From: CAZQIO01 sp964593405
GTDB taxonomy: Bacteria; Patescibacteriota; Minisyncoccia; Minisyncoccales; GBS-2
Length of the DNA: 64,000 bases
Direction of reading: 5' to 3'
NCBI GenBank assembly: GCA_964593405.1
Contig: CAZQIO010000001.1
Coordinates: forward strand, 1-64,000
Positions 24,690 through 33,128 of this stretch are shown one piece after another (position 1 is the first letter of the stretch; every line of letters starts with the position of its first letter). The notes beneath the pieces are model-generated. The model saw nothing but the letters and a program-made list of their open reading frames with translations. It searched no databases and was not told the DNA's origin. The position numbers were made by a program, and so were the translations under genes.

Positions 24690-25163
24690 ATGAGAAAAAA
24701 ATTCTACCTGACAAAAGAAGGATTAGAAAAATTAAAAAGAGAGTACCAAAACTTGAAAGCTTTAAAATTGAAGCAATTGAAAGGAAATTTGCCCCAGATT
24801 TTTCATTCTGAAGATATTAATCCTGAATATTTAGCTTTTAAAGAAGACATGAATTTTTTAGAAACTAGACTTGCCGAATTAGAATTTATTTTGAAAAATT
24901 TTCAGTTGATCAAACCTCCTCCAAAAGAACTCCAAAACCACGTTGCCTTGGGGGCAACCGTCACTTTAGAAGATGAAAGCGGGGCAATCAATGAATTCAC
25001 TATAGTGGGCACGTTAGAGGCAAATCCAATGGAAGGAAAAATTTCAAACGAATCTCCAGTAGGAAAAGCCCTTTTGGGGAAAAAAGTTGGAGACATTGTT
25101 GAAATACTTTCCCCAATTAGGGTGGTGTATAAGATAAAAAAAATTAAATATCATTTATCTTGA
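24690..25163 (+). CDS. greA: GreA/GreB family transcript cleavage factor
   Basis: 157 residues: N-terminal coiled-coil (LTKEGLEKLKREYQNLKA through FLETRLAELEFIL) and C-terminal globular domain with VALGATVTLEDESGA and ISNESPVGKALLGKKVGDIVEI, as in GreA. It rescues backtracked RNA polymerase. At the coiled-coil tip HSEDINPEYLAFKEDMNFLE keeps the acidic pair needed to coordinate the catalytic metal. A structured leader precedes it. Confidence 0.88.
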   Translation: MRKKFYLTKEGLEKLKREYQNLKALKLKQLKGNLPQIFHSEDINPEYLAFKEDMNFLETRLAELEFILKNFQLIKPPPKELQNHVALGATVTLEDESGAINEFTIVGTLEANPMEGKISNESPVGKALLGKKVGDIVEILSPIRVVYKIKKIKYHLS

Positions 25164-25166
25164 GAA

Positions 25167-26435
25167 ATGAAAAAAATTCTCAATTTCCTCATTAGAGTTA
25201 ACAAGTTGAAAGAAATACCAAGAACTGGGTGGGTGTTGAGAGGAGTCAAAAATCCTGAAACGATCGCCGAACACACCTTCCGTTTAGCAGTAATGGTTTG
25301 GCTATTTGGAGAAGAAAAGAAATTGGAAGTTCAAAAAATGATCAAAGAAGCTTTATTTCATGACATTTGCGAAGTTTATGCAGGGGATATTCCCCCATTT
25401 TTTTATTATTTACAAGTTCTAAAAAGTAAACAAAAAAAAGAAGAAATTTTTGCCAAATGGGTTAGACTTTCCCAAAAAGAAAAAATAAAGAGGTCAAAAA
25501 TGAAATTAAAAAAAGAAAAGCAAGCACTTCTGAAAGTAATAAAGGGATTGAAAAATGAGTGGAAAAAGGAAATTCTTTCTTGTTTTGTTGATTATGTAGA
25601 AGGACTTTCAAAAGAGGGAAGATTTTTTAGGCAAGTAGACAAAATAGAAACATTCCTTCAGGCAATAGAGTATTTTGGTCCCCACGCAAAACTTCTTAAT
25701 GCTTGGTGGGAAGAGATTGAAGAGATAGTTGAGGATCCTTTACTTTTGGAATTTATCAAAGTTGTAGAGAAAAAATTCTACGGAAAATCGAAAAATGCTC
25801 AGAGGAATAGAAAAGTAGAAAATTTTTTAGATTTCTTTTTAAAGATCGGAAAAATAAAAAGAATACCGAGGTTGTATTGGATTTTAAGGAAAATCAAAAA
25901 TCCAGAAACGGTTGCCGGCCACATTTTTACTGTTGCAATAATGGCTTGGGTTTTTGGGAAAGAAAAACCGCACTTGAGTATGGAAAAACTTTTAAAAATG
26001 GCTCTTTGCCACGAAATCACAGCAATAGAAACTGGGGATACAACCCCCTACGATAGAATTTTAAAGACAAAAGATAAAGAAAAAGAAAAAATCCTAGCAA
26101 AAATGATCAGGCTTTCAGAAAAAGAGAAAAAAAAGAATTTTTGGGCAGATTATAAAAAAGAAAAGAAAACTCTTGAAAAAATAACAAAAAACTTAGATAA
26201 CGAAACCAAAAAAGAAATAATCAACCTTTGGGAAGATTACAGAAAAAAAGAAAGTTCAGAAGGGATTTTTCTTTCTCAATTGAACACTGTCGCAGTTTTG
26301 TTCCAGGGAGTTTTGTACAAAAAGAAAATTAAAAATTTTTCCACCTCTCCCCTTTGGGAATGGGCCTTTGAAAGCGTCTCTGATCCATTGATTTTAAAAT
26401 TTCTCGATGCCTTAAAAGAGTATGAAAAAAATTAA
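25167..26435 (+). CDS. tandem HD-domain protein (YfbR/HDDC2-like duplicated in one chain)
   Basis: 422 residues formed by two homologous halves. Half 1: IPRTGWVLRGVKNPETIAEH with the metal-binding His, then ALFHDICEVYAGDIPP with the HD doublet. Half 2 (from about residue 215): IPRLYWILRKIKNPETVAGH, then ALCHEITAIETGDTTP, where the HD doublet has become HE. Single-domain relatives are 5'-nucleotidase-like phosphohydrolases of about 180-200 residues. The second site may bind metal differently or be structural. It follows greA by 3 bases and overlaps the first DUF72 gene by 14. Confidence 0.82.
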   Translation: MKKILNFLIRVNKLKEIPRTGWVLRGVKNPETIAEHTFRLAVMVWLFGEEKKLEVQKMIKEALFHDICEVYAGDIPPFFYYLQVLKSKQKKEEIFAKWVRLSQKEKIKRSKMKLKKEKQALLKVIKGLKNEWKKEILSCFVDYVEGLSKEGRFFRQVDKIETFLQAIEYFGPHAKLLNAWWEEIEEIVEDPLLLEFIKVVEKKFYGKSKNAQRNRKVENFLDFFLKIGKIKRIPRLYWILRKIKNPETVAGHIFTVAIMAWVFGKEKPHLSMEKLLKMALCHEITAIETGDTTPYDRILKTKDKEKEKILAKMIRLSEKEKKKNFWADYKKEKKTLEKITKNLDNETKKEIINLWEDYRKKESSEGIFLSQLNTVAVLFQGVLYKKKIKNFSTSPLWEWAFESVSDPLILKFLDALKEYEKN

Positions 26436-27165
26436 AGTTGGATGTTGCGGATTTCCTGAAAACAAAAAAGAGTACTTTAAAAAATTTTCTTTAGTTGAGT
26501 TGCAATCTACTTTTTACGAAATTCCGGCAAAAATGGAAACTGTGAAAAAATGGAGAGAGGAGGCTCCAAAAGATTTTGAGTTTTCTCTGAAAGCATTTCA
26601 AGTAATAACTCACGATGCTTCAAGTCCTACTTACAAAAAATTGAAAAGAAAATTTGGTAATCAAAAAAATTATGGATTTTTTAAAAACACAAAAGAAGTA
26701 TTTTTGGCTTGGGAGATGACAAAGAATGTGGCAAAAGAATTAAAAGCAAAAGTTATTGTTTTTCAATGCCCTTCTTCCTTTAAGCCAGAAAAAGAGAACA
26801 TAAAAAATTTTGAAAACTTTTTCAAAAAAATAAAAGAGAAAAATTTTATTTTTGCTTGGGAACCAAGAGGAGAATGGTCAGAAGATTTGATTAAAAATCT
26901 GTGCAAAAAATTGAATTTGGTCCATTGTGTTGACCCTTTCAAACAAAAACCAGTTTTTGGAAAAATAAATTACTTTAGGTTGCACGGAAAACCAGGATAC
27001 AATTTAAAGTACAATTATACTATTGAAGATTTCAAAGAACTTTTGAAGTTTTGTGACAAAAAAGAAAACTACGTTTTGTTTAACAATTTAAATATGGGAA
27101 AAGATGCCCAAAGTTTTCAAAAGCTCCTCAAAAATGTTCCACATTATATTGCCATGGCAAAATAA
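26422..27165 (+). CDS. DUF72 family protein, copy 1
   Basis: 247 residues with the DUF72 TIM-barrel pattern: GCCGFPENKKEYFKKFSLVE, LQSTFYEIPA, FEFSLKAFQVITHD, and a late YFRLHGKPGYN. The family is widespread and its function is not established. It differs from the adjacent copy in a shorter first region. Its stop codon lies within a 32-base palindrome that is repeated inside elp3. Confidence 0.85.
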   Translation: MKKIKVGCCGFPENKKEYFKKFSLVELQSTFYEIPAKMETVKKWREEAPKDFEFSLKAFQVITHDASSPTYKKLKRKFGNQKNYGFFKNTKEVFLAWEMTKNVAKELKAKVIVFQCPSSFKPEKENIKNFENFFKKIKEKNFIFAWEPRGEWSEDLIKNLCKKLNLVHCVDPFKQKPVFGKINYFRLHGKPGYNLKYNYTIEDFKELLKFCDKKENYVLFNNLNMGKDAQSFQKLLKNVPHYIAMAK

Positions 27166-27170
27166 TGTGG
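27139..27170. repeat. palindromic repeat, copy 2 (end of DUF72 copy 1)
   Basis: A palindrome with 15 of 16 arm positions paired around TTGCCATGGCAA. It covers the last codons and stop of the first DUF72 gene and ends 7 bases before the next start. Its reverse complement matches the copy in elp3 at 30 of 32 positions. Confidence 0.7.
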
Positions 27171-27177
27171 CACAATT

Positions 27178-27930
27178 ATGAGTGAAGTTTTTATTGGGAC
27201 ATCGGGGTATATTTATCCCCATTGGGAAGGAGTTTTTTATCCTCTAGGCTGGCCCAAAGCAAAAAAATTGGAATACTATTGCCAGCATTTTGATACAGTT
27301 GAACTAAACAATACTTTTTATAGGCTTCCTGGTAAAAAAACTTTTGAAAGTTGGTACAAAAGAACTTCCAAGAATTTTATTTTCGCAGTCAAGGTTTCAA
27401 GATTCATCACTCATATTAAAAAATTGAAAGATTGCCGAGAATCTTGGGAGATATTTTTAAAGCGGGCTTTAATTTTAAAAGAAAAACTAGGCCCTCTCTT
27501 GTTTCAGTTGCCACCTTCTTGGAAAAAGGATGCAAAAAGGTTGGAAGAATTTTTAAAACTAATAACTAAAAACCTAGAACCTAAAACCTCAAACTTAAAG
27601 TTTGCTTTTGAATTCAGGAATGAAACTTGGTGTTGCCAAGAAATTTATGATTTGTTGAAAAAATACAATTGCGCTTGGGTTGTTGTCGATTCTCCCCATT
27701 GGCCAAAGGTTTTCCAGGTTACTGCAGATTTTGTTTATGTTAGAATGCACGGTTCAAAAATTTTGTTTGGTTCAAAGTATACAAAAAAGGAATTAGAGAA
27801 TTTGGCAGAAAAAATTAAAGAATGGCAAAAACAAAGATTAGATGTTTTTGTCTATTTTAACAACGACGCCCATGGCTTTGCAGTTCAAAATGCAAAAGAA
27901 TTATTAAGATTGACAAAGAATTTTAAATAA
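27178..27930 (+). CDS. DUF72 family protein, copy 2
   Basis: 250 residues. GTSGYIYPHWEGVFYPLGWP, VELNNTFYRLPGKKTFESWY, FAVKVSRFITHIKKL, FEFRNETW and VYVRMHGS are the standard DUF72 blocks, better conserved than in copy 1. The FYFNNDxxG-type end reads VYFNNDAHGFAVQNA. Two diverged DUF72 genes in tandem suggest a paired function. No experimental role is established for the family. Confidence 0.9.
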   Translation: MSEVFIGTSGYIYPHWEGVFYPLGWPKAKKLEYYCQHFDTVELNNTFYRLPGKKTFESWYKRTSKNFIFAVKVSRFITHIKKLKDCRESWEIFLKRALILKEKLGPLLFQLPPSWKKDAKRLEEFLKLITKNLEPKTSNLKFAFEFRNETWCCQEIYDLLKKYNCAWVVVDSPHWPKVFQVTADFVYVRMHGSKILFGSKYTKKELENLAEKIKEWQKQRLDVFVYFNNDAHGFAVQNAKELLRLTKNFK

Positions 27931-27969
27931 ACTAAAAAAAGAAAAGGTCGAAAAATCAATTTTAAACCA

Positions 27970-28659
27970 ATGAGAAAAGTTTTATTGTCAATTTTAATTG
28001 GAGTTTTGATTTTGGCAATTTCAAATCCAATCGCTGCCAAGTCCAAAGGAAAAAAAATTAATGAGCCAGTAGATAAGATAACTTTCATTCACTACAAAGG
28101 AGGAAAAGTAAGAGTGGAAGGTAAAGGAGCAAAAGCTCAAACCTGTTATAAGTTGTTGGGGGTAAAATGGAGAAATCTGCCGATAGATTATGTGATTCAA
28201 ACTGGAATTCCAGAAAGTGCCATTTCCTTGGCGACTGCTGAATGGGATAGGTGGACCTCTGCTAATTTATTTGGAAATTTTGCTACAGATTCTTTAGCCG
28301 ATTTTGATGAAGATTCACCAGATGGAAAAAACGAGTACAGCATTGGCAATTATCCAGAAGAGGGTGTAATAGCAGTGACAAACATTTGGTACACTATTCG
28401 TTCAAAACAAATTGTTGAATACGACGTGCTGTTTGACACTGATTATTTATGGGGAGATGCGACAATCAACCCTGAAGTAATGGATTGGCAAAACATTGCC
28501 ACTCACGAAACAGGACATGGTTTGGGTCTTGGCGATGTTTATCAAACTCTTTGCTCTGAGGTGACAATGTATGGATATTCTGATTATGGAGAGACAAAGA
28601 AAAGAACTCTTGAAACACCAGATATTTTAGGACTTCAAAAACTCTACGGCGGACTATAA
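27970..28659 (+). CDS. secreted matrixin-like zinc metalloprotease
   Basis: 229 residues. An N-terminal signal peptide (MRKVLLSILIGVLILAISNP) is followed by a matrix-metalloprotease-like catalytic domain with HETGHGLGLGD, the HExxHxxGxxH/D zinc signature with Asp as third ligand, and a downstream Met-turn in SEVTMYGYSDYGETKKRTL. It ends with DILGLQKLYG, the usual last helix of matrixins. Probably exported and active on extracellular or host-cell proteins, an inference from the signal peptide. Confidence 0.88.
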   Translation: MRKVLLSILIGVLILAISNPIAAKSKGKKINEPVDKITFIHYKGGKVRVEGKGAKAQTCYKLLGVKWRNLPIDYVIQTGIPESAISLATAEWDRWTSANLFGNFATDSLADFDEDSPDGKNEYSIGNYPEEGVIAVTNIWYTIRSKQIVEYDVLFDTDYLWGDATINPEVMDWQNIATHETGHGLGLGDVYQTLCSEVTMYGYSDYGETKKRTLETPDILGLQKLYGGL

Positions 28660-28751
28660 AATAGGGTTTATTTGATTTTTTGTTTGCCACCTAGTTTCTC
28701 TTTGCGATTTTTTCTTTTTCATTATCTGACCAATGATCATTTTTTAAAATT

Positions 28752-29309
28752 ATGAAAAAAGAGAATTTTAAATTGCTTGAGAAAAAAGGTGCGGTTTTAG
28801 TCATTGTCGATGTTCAGGAAAAATTGCTGCCAAAAATCAAAGAAAAGGGCAAGATTTTAAAAAACATTTTAAAACTGGTTAAATTTGCAAAAATCATTAA
28901 CCTTCCGATTGTTTTGACTGAACAATACCCAAAGGGCCTGGGGAAGACAGTCAATGAAATTAGAAAAATTTTACCAAATATAGAGCCAATTCAAAAAACA
29001 ACCTTTAGTTGTTTTGGCAGCAAAAATTTCAAAGAAAAATTAAAAAAGCTTAAGGTCTCAAGTTTAATCATTGTTGGAATAGAAACTCACATTTGTGTTC
29101 TTCAAACAGCACTCGAAGCAATCGGTCGTTTTAAAGTTTTTGTTGTAGCCGATGCCACTTCTTCCCGTTCGAAAAAAGACTGGCAAATTGCTATTGAAAG
29201 AATGAGAGAGGAGGGAGTGACAATTTCTTCAACAGAAATGCTAATTTTTGAATTGTTAAAAGATACAAAAGAAAAAGAATTCAAAAAAGTTTTGGAATTG
29301 TTGAAATAA
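28752..29309 (+). CDS. isochorismatase-family cysteine hydrolase
   Basis: 185 residues. ALVIVDVQEKLL gives the catalytic Asp, the Lys lies in IEPIQKTTFSCF, and the nucleophile Cys in VGIETHICVLQTAL. VFVVADATSSRSKKDW completes the family pattern. Relatives include nicotinamidase and isochorismatase, and substrate cannot be assigned. It is the last undisturbed host gene before the first yjbQ fragment, and was probably the original upstream neighbour of yjbQ. Confidence 0.88.
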   Translation: MKKENFKLLEKKGAVLVIVDVQEKLLPKIKEKGKILKNILKLVKFAKIINLPIVLTEQYPKGLGKTVNEIRKILPNIEPIQKTTFSCFGSKNFKEKLKKLKVSSLIIVGIETHICVLQTALEAIGRFKVFVVADATSSRSKKDWQIAIERMREEGVTISSTEMLIFELLKDTKEKEFKKVLELLK

Positions 29310-29392
29310 AAAGAACGTCTTATTATAATTCACTAATGAGATTTACTGTTTCAACAAAAGGATTTTGCGATGTAATAGATATTACCTTTTAA
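29301..29392 (+). pseudogene. yjbQ promoter and 5' fragment, copy A
   Basis: TTGAAA, 17 bases, TATAAT, then 6 bases and an ATG that opens MRFTVSTKGFCDVIDITF followed by TAA. The first 17 residues match the intact yjbQ gene 14 kb downstream except for Val for Ile, with several synonymous base changes. Homology ends after GATATTAC. The promoter appears complete. Confidence 0.75.
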
Positions 29393-29446
29393 AATAAATT
29401 AAGTCTAAAGTTTTATACATCCAGTGCGTAAAAACAACCAAAATAA

Positions 29447-30538
29447 ATGTACCATCTTTTCAGGAAATTGATAGACATAAATTTATTATATTTAAGCAAA
29501 TATTCTCGCTTTTTTTTAAATTTTATTCAACCAAGGCCGATTGAGGCCAGCTTTAAGGTAACTGAGAGGTGCAACAGCCGGTGCATTACCTGTAATGTCT
29601 GGAAAAATGTTCCCAAGAATGAATTGACTACTCAAGAAATAGAAAATGTTTTTTATCAGTTAAGAGAGATAGGAATAAAATATATCGGTTTCACTGGTGG
29701 AGAATGTTTGTTAAGGGATGACATTGGTGAATTGATTAAAAAAGCCAAAAAAATATTAAGAGCAAAAGTTTATATAATCACAAATGGTATATTGTTAGAA
29801 GAAAAAGCAAAGATTCTTTTGGAACAGGGAGTAGATTATATCAGCGTTTCCCTTGATGGCATAGGAAAAACTGATGAAAAAATAAGAGGAGTCCCCGGTC
29901 ATTACGAGAAGGTCATAAGAGGAATTAAACGATTAAGAAAATTGAGTTCGGGGAAATCGCCTCCCATTAATATAGGCACCACCCTTGTCAAACTTAACCT
30001 TCACGAAATTCCAAAATTGATTGAGGTTTGTAAAAAATTAAATGTAACTTGGTCGTATAATTTATTAGATACAAGCCTTTATTTCTTTAAAGGTATTGAT
30101 ACTTCCCAACTATTGGTCAACGATGAGAATTTAGTGGATAAAACGATCGATTATTTATACGAAATAAAAAAGAAGGACCCCGAAATAATTAACATGAATT
30201 TTAAGAGTTTGGAATTTGCCAGAGAGTATCTTAAAAATAAAAAGCCCAATTTCCATTGCACTATGGGGTATCTGAGAGTTTTGATAGATTCAAGTTTAAA
30301 TGTCTATTCAGGTTGTTGGGCTCTTCCTCCGATGGGAAACTTAAGAAAAGAAAATTTAAAAGATATTATTAGATCGCCAAAATATAAACAAAGGACAAAA
30401 CAAATGTTTGATTTAAACTGCCCAAGATGTACTTGCGGTTATGCATTCTCTCTGGCGATTAACTTTTTACCTTCAAGTTTGATTGAAGCAATCAAAAATT
30501 TTAAGGGGTATAAAACATATCTAAAAATGATAGTGTAG
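29447..30538 (+). CDS. radical SAM protein with SPASM-like C-terminal cysteines
   Basis: 363 residues. The CxxxCxxC cluster is CNSRCITC near residues 42-49, followed by GFTGGECLLRDD (the GGE SAM-binding motif) and ISVSLDGIG. The C-terminal half has FHCTMGYLRVLIDSSLNVYS, GCWALPPMGNLRKENL and CPRCTCGYA, in a SPASM/twitch-like pattern for auxiliary clusters. Such proteins modify peptides, lipids or cofactors. The neighbour is a PAP2 membrane phosphatase, so a lipid- or envelope-related substrate is possible, but not shown. Confidence 0.8.
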   Translation: MYHLFRKLIDINLLYLSKYSRFFLNFIQPRPIEASFKVTERCNSRCITCNVWKNVPKNELTTQEIENVFYQLREIGIKYIGFTGGECLLRDDIGELIKKAKKILRAKVYIITNGILLEEKAKILLEQGVDYISVSLDGIGKTDEKIRGVPGHYEKVIRGIKRLRKLSSGKSPPINIGTTLVKLNLHEIPKLIEVCKKLNVTWSYNLLDTSLYFFKGIDTSQLLVNDENLVDKTIDYLYEIKKKDPEIINMNFKSLEFAREYLKNKKPNFHCTMGYLRVLIDSSLNVYSGCWALPPMGNLRKENLKDIIRSPKYKQRTKQMFDLNCPRCTCGYAFSLAINFLPSSLIEAIKNFKGYKTYLKMIV

Positions 30539-30585
30539 TATTGCAAAGCGGATAATCGGTTAGACCAAGAAACTTAAAAGGGAAT

Positions 30586-31134
30586 ATGATTTTCACTCAA
30601 CTAGATCTTAAATTACTATTGTTACTTCAGAATTTTCATAACAAGTTTTTGGATTATTTGAGTTTAGGAATTAGCTGGATTACCGAGGGAGGTTTTATTT
30701 GGTTTTTTATTTGTGGGTTAATTTTTCTTTTTGAGAAAAAAGAGAAAAAAAGGAAAATTTTTTTAATTTTATCAGTGCTTTTGCTGAGTGATTGGCTGGT
30801 TAATATTCCTTTCAAGATGATTCTTTTTTGTCGAGAAAGGCCATATAAGGTTATTCCAGGAATTAGAGTGATTGGCAAAATCTGGGAAAATTGTTCTTTT
30901 CCCTCCGGTCATTTGGCCGTTTCAACGGCCGCTGTTTTGATTATTGGTTATTTGTTCCATTTAAGAAAAGGCTGGTTTATTTTTTCTTCAATTAGCTTTC
31001 TCTTTCTTTTGTCTTTTGCCAGGATGTATGTTGGCATGCATTATCTGAGCGATATTTTAGGAGGAATAGTTATTGGAGTTATTTCCGCGCTTATCATTAT
31101 CTATTTTGATAAGCAGATTAACTGGAAATTCTGA
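30586..31134 (+). CDS. PAP2-family membrane phosphatase
   Basis: 182 residues, five or six membrane helices. The three PAP2 motifs are present: KMILFCRERP (KxxxxxxRP), FPSGH, and SFARMYVGMHYLSDILGG with His and Asp (SRxxxxxHxxxD-like, here FARMYVGMHYLSD). It dephosphorylates lipid phosphates or undecaprenyl pyrophosphate outside the membrane. Intact and located between two yjbQ fragments. Confidence 0.88.
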   Translation: MIFTQLDLKLLLLLQNFHNKFLDYLSLGISWITEGGFIWFFICGLIFLFEKKEKKRKIFLILSVLLLSDWLVNIPFKMILFCRERPYKVIPGIRVIGKIWENCSFPSGHLAVSTAAVLIIGYLFHLRKGWFIFSSISFLFLLSFARMYVGMHYLSDILGGIVIGVISALIIIYFDKQINWKF

Positions 31135-31164
31135 AGTTAAGATAAAACTTCGACAATTTCTTTT

Positions 31165-31262
31165 TTGCCGAGTTTTTATTTTCATTTTATAATGGATTAA
31201 TGCGCTTTACCGTTTCAACAAAAGGATTCGTTGTGAAAACACCAGAATACTCGTTAAAATAA
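31165..31262 (+). pseudogene. yjbQ promoter and 5' fragment, copy B
   Basis: TTGCCG, 17 bases, TATAAT, 6 bases, then an ATG opening MRFTVSTKGF, identical to the first ten residues of the intact yjbQ, after which the sequence diverges (VVKTPEYSLK, stop). The promoter geometry is the same as in copy A. Homology to the intact gene stops about 30 bases into the coding region, earlier than in copy A. Confidence 0.7.
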
Positions 31263-31350
31263 GACTTCCTCCAAGGAGCGAAATGACCAAGAAAAAGCTG
31301 GCAGTTAAGGCTTAATTTTTAATGGGATGTCATCCATATTTTTTGGCATC

Positions 31351-31395
31351 ATGGACAATATCCCAGCAAATGGCTTAAATTTGAGCTGGAAGTAA
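31351..31395 (+). repeat. 45-base imperfect direct repeat, left copy
   Basis: Encodes MDNIPANGLNLSWK and a stop. It matches the 32383-32427 copy at 35 of 45 bases, and the reading frame and stop are preserved. The two copies flank the protease pseudogene. Confidence 0.5.
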
Positions 31396-31416
31396 TGATA
31401 TAACTGGGTTTTAAGT

Positions 31417-32365
31417 TTGGAAATCACTTCAATCGCAGAACAGTTATTATTCACCGGCGTCAGGATAGAAAGTATAGTGGTCGAAAATAAACGAAAAATC
31501 GGGACAGGTTTTATTCTTGATTACAGAATGGAGGGCAAAAGCTATCCGTTCATCATAACAGCAAAGCATATTATTAGCGGAGCCGAAGAAGGAGTATTAA
31601 CTTTTATTAAAGGCAAAAGAAACATACCGCTTCTTGGAGAGGGTTATCAGTTAAAAATTAAGGATTTTGAGAAAATTTAGTTTAAGCATCCAAGTGAAAA
31701 CATTGATGTAGCAGTATCACCTTTTGTTCCTATTCTTAACCATATTGCAAATCAAGAAATCCAAGTATTTTTTAAATCAATACCTAGCGATTTGATTCCC
31801 AAAAATGCACAACTAAAGGAATTTGACGCGATAGAGGATATTCTCTTTATTAGGTTATCCCATCGGACTATGGGATGAGAAAAATCTTCTTCTTATTGTA
31901 AGAAGAGGTATTACCGCAACTCTAGTATTTGTAAACTTTAATGGTGAAAGGCAATTTTTAATCGACGCTTCTATCTTTCCGGGTTCTAGTGGAAGCCCTG
32001 TTTTTATTTATGACAGAGGAATTTATTGGAACAAAAAGTCAGAAGCTACGGTTGGTGGTCACAGAATCTTCCTTTTAGGAATTCTTTCAGCTGTTTTTCG
32101 GATGCCCGATAGAGGAGAATTGATCTTTCCAAGCGAACGAATACACACCCTTACAGAGCATGGCGAAGCAGTGTTTTTTACGAATGAAAAAGTGAGGATT
32201 AAAGTAAATCAACTAGCAGACTTAGGAATAGTTTTTAAATCAGAGATAATAATTGAAACTATAAACAAGTTTCTGAAAGGAAACGTAATGCATGCCTATG
32301 GCGCTCCACAATATTTCGCATACATAATCGATAAACACTTACATAATAGCCTCCTAATCCTCTGA
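31417..32365 (+). pseudogene. trypsin-like serine protease, disrupted
   Basis: From a TTG start the frame runs TGVRIESIVVENKRKIGTGF and FIITAKHIISG (catalytic His) to an in-frame TAG at 31678, then continues SENIDVAVSPF (catalytic Asp). One extra base near 31852 shifts the frame; in the new frame GYPIGLWDEKN, FIDASIFP-like strand LIDASIFPGSSGSPVFIYD (catalytic Ser) and a helical tail follow. The full catalytic triad is thus present but split by one nonsense codon and one frameshift. The product would have been about 316 residues with no signal peptide. Confidence 0.75.
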
Positions 32366-32382
32366 ATACAAATCATGGAACC

Positions 32383-32427
32383 ATGAATAATATCTCACCG
32401 AGTGAATTAAGTTTGAACTGGAAGTAA
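32383..32427 (+). repeat. 45-base imperfect direct repeat, right copy
   Basis: Encodes MNNISPSELSLNWK and a stop, parallel to the left copy. Possibly the preserved C-terminal end of a gene of which two partial copies remain. The 32430-32535 stretch after it holds nothing I recognise. Confidence 0.5.
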
Positions 32428-32535
32428 AAGTGTGATGTTATAGCAGCATCTTTTAGCATAGAAAGAGATGATTAAATAGCTAACTAAAAAATTATTCTTC
32501 TTTAACTGTCTCCTTAACATAAGCGATTTTGGGTT

Positions 32536-32733
32536 TTATTGTTTCTTTTCTTTCTTCTTTACAAGCCAGTAGACTATTCCAGCGATTATCCAGCATATTA
32601 TCGTGCTTATTGGCGTGGAGGAACAGTGAGCGTAGTGGCCTAGCAGGCAGGATCTACTTGCGGGGGCGGGGATTAATGTTGAAACCCCTAAAACAATAAA
32701 TATTACTATTAGAACCCAGTGATACCCCTTCAA
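32536..32733 (-). CDS. small two-TM membrane protein
   Basis: 65 residues: a membrane helix (WVLIVIFIVLGVSTLIPA), a short cysteine-containing loop (SCLLGHYAHCSSTP), a second helix (ISTIICWIIAGIVYWLV) and a basic tail. I recognise no characterised family; its style resembles small membrane proteins of archaeal plasmids. The frame is intact. It reads toward the protease pseudogene. Confidence 0.5.
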   Translation of the reverse strand: MKGYHWVLIVIFIVLGVSTLIPAPASRSCLLGHYAHCSSTPISTIICWIIAGIVYWLVKKKEKKQ

Positions 32734-32834
32734 TAAATTTTCCTCCTATATATCGGATGTTATTATTTTAACTCAAGATGTTTATAAAATTTTGGATGAT
32801 AACAAGGATTAAATCTGCATTTCTCACACCTTTT

Positions 32835-33090
32835 AATGGAGTTGGTATAATGCCGCGGAATGCTCAAAGGTTATTGATAAGATTCTAGAGATGTTGATGG
32901 ATGAAACGCTACCCTCAAAGAGAAAATAGAGAGATGGAATAATCTTTCAGAGAAGTTTGCCGAGTGCATAGGTGGGCGTTTAAAGGAGTTAGTAAAGGAA
33001 ATGAAGATAACTGAATTAGAGGTGCAGAAGCTAGCTCAGGAAATTTTAGAAGAAGCAACCATATACGCTAAACATCATCGTGAAAATTAA
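32835..33090 (+). pseudogene. helical protein remnant with a frameshift
   Basis: One frame gives WYNAAECSKVIDKILEMLMD before a stop. The neighbouring frame then continues LKEKIERWNNLSEKFAECIG, GRLKELVKEMKITELEVQKL and AQEILEEATIYAKHHREN to a stop at 33090. The two pieces join naturally with one frameshift near 32920. The 5' end is missing, there is no start codon, and no family is recognised. Confidence 0.4.
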
Positions 33091-33128
33091 TAGTTTATCA
33101 ATTTTAAGAATAAAAGCCTGAATAAAAT

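Larger units (their letters stand above)
29393..31199. mobile_element. first insertion within the yjbQ locus (radical SAM + PAP2 segment)
   Basis: DNA lying between the first and second yjbQ 5' fragments. It carries two intact genes and no recombinase. Treating it as an inserted unit is an inference from the flanking gene fragments. Its genes are undamaged, unlike the following 12 kb. Confidence 0.4.
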
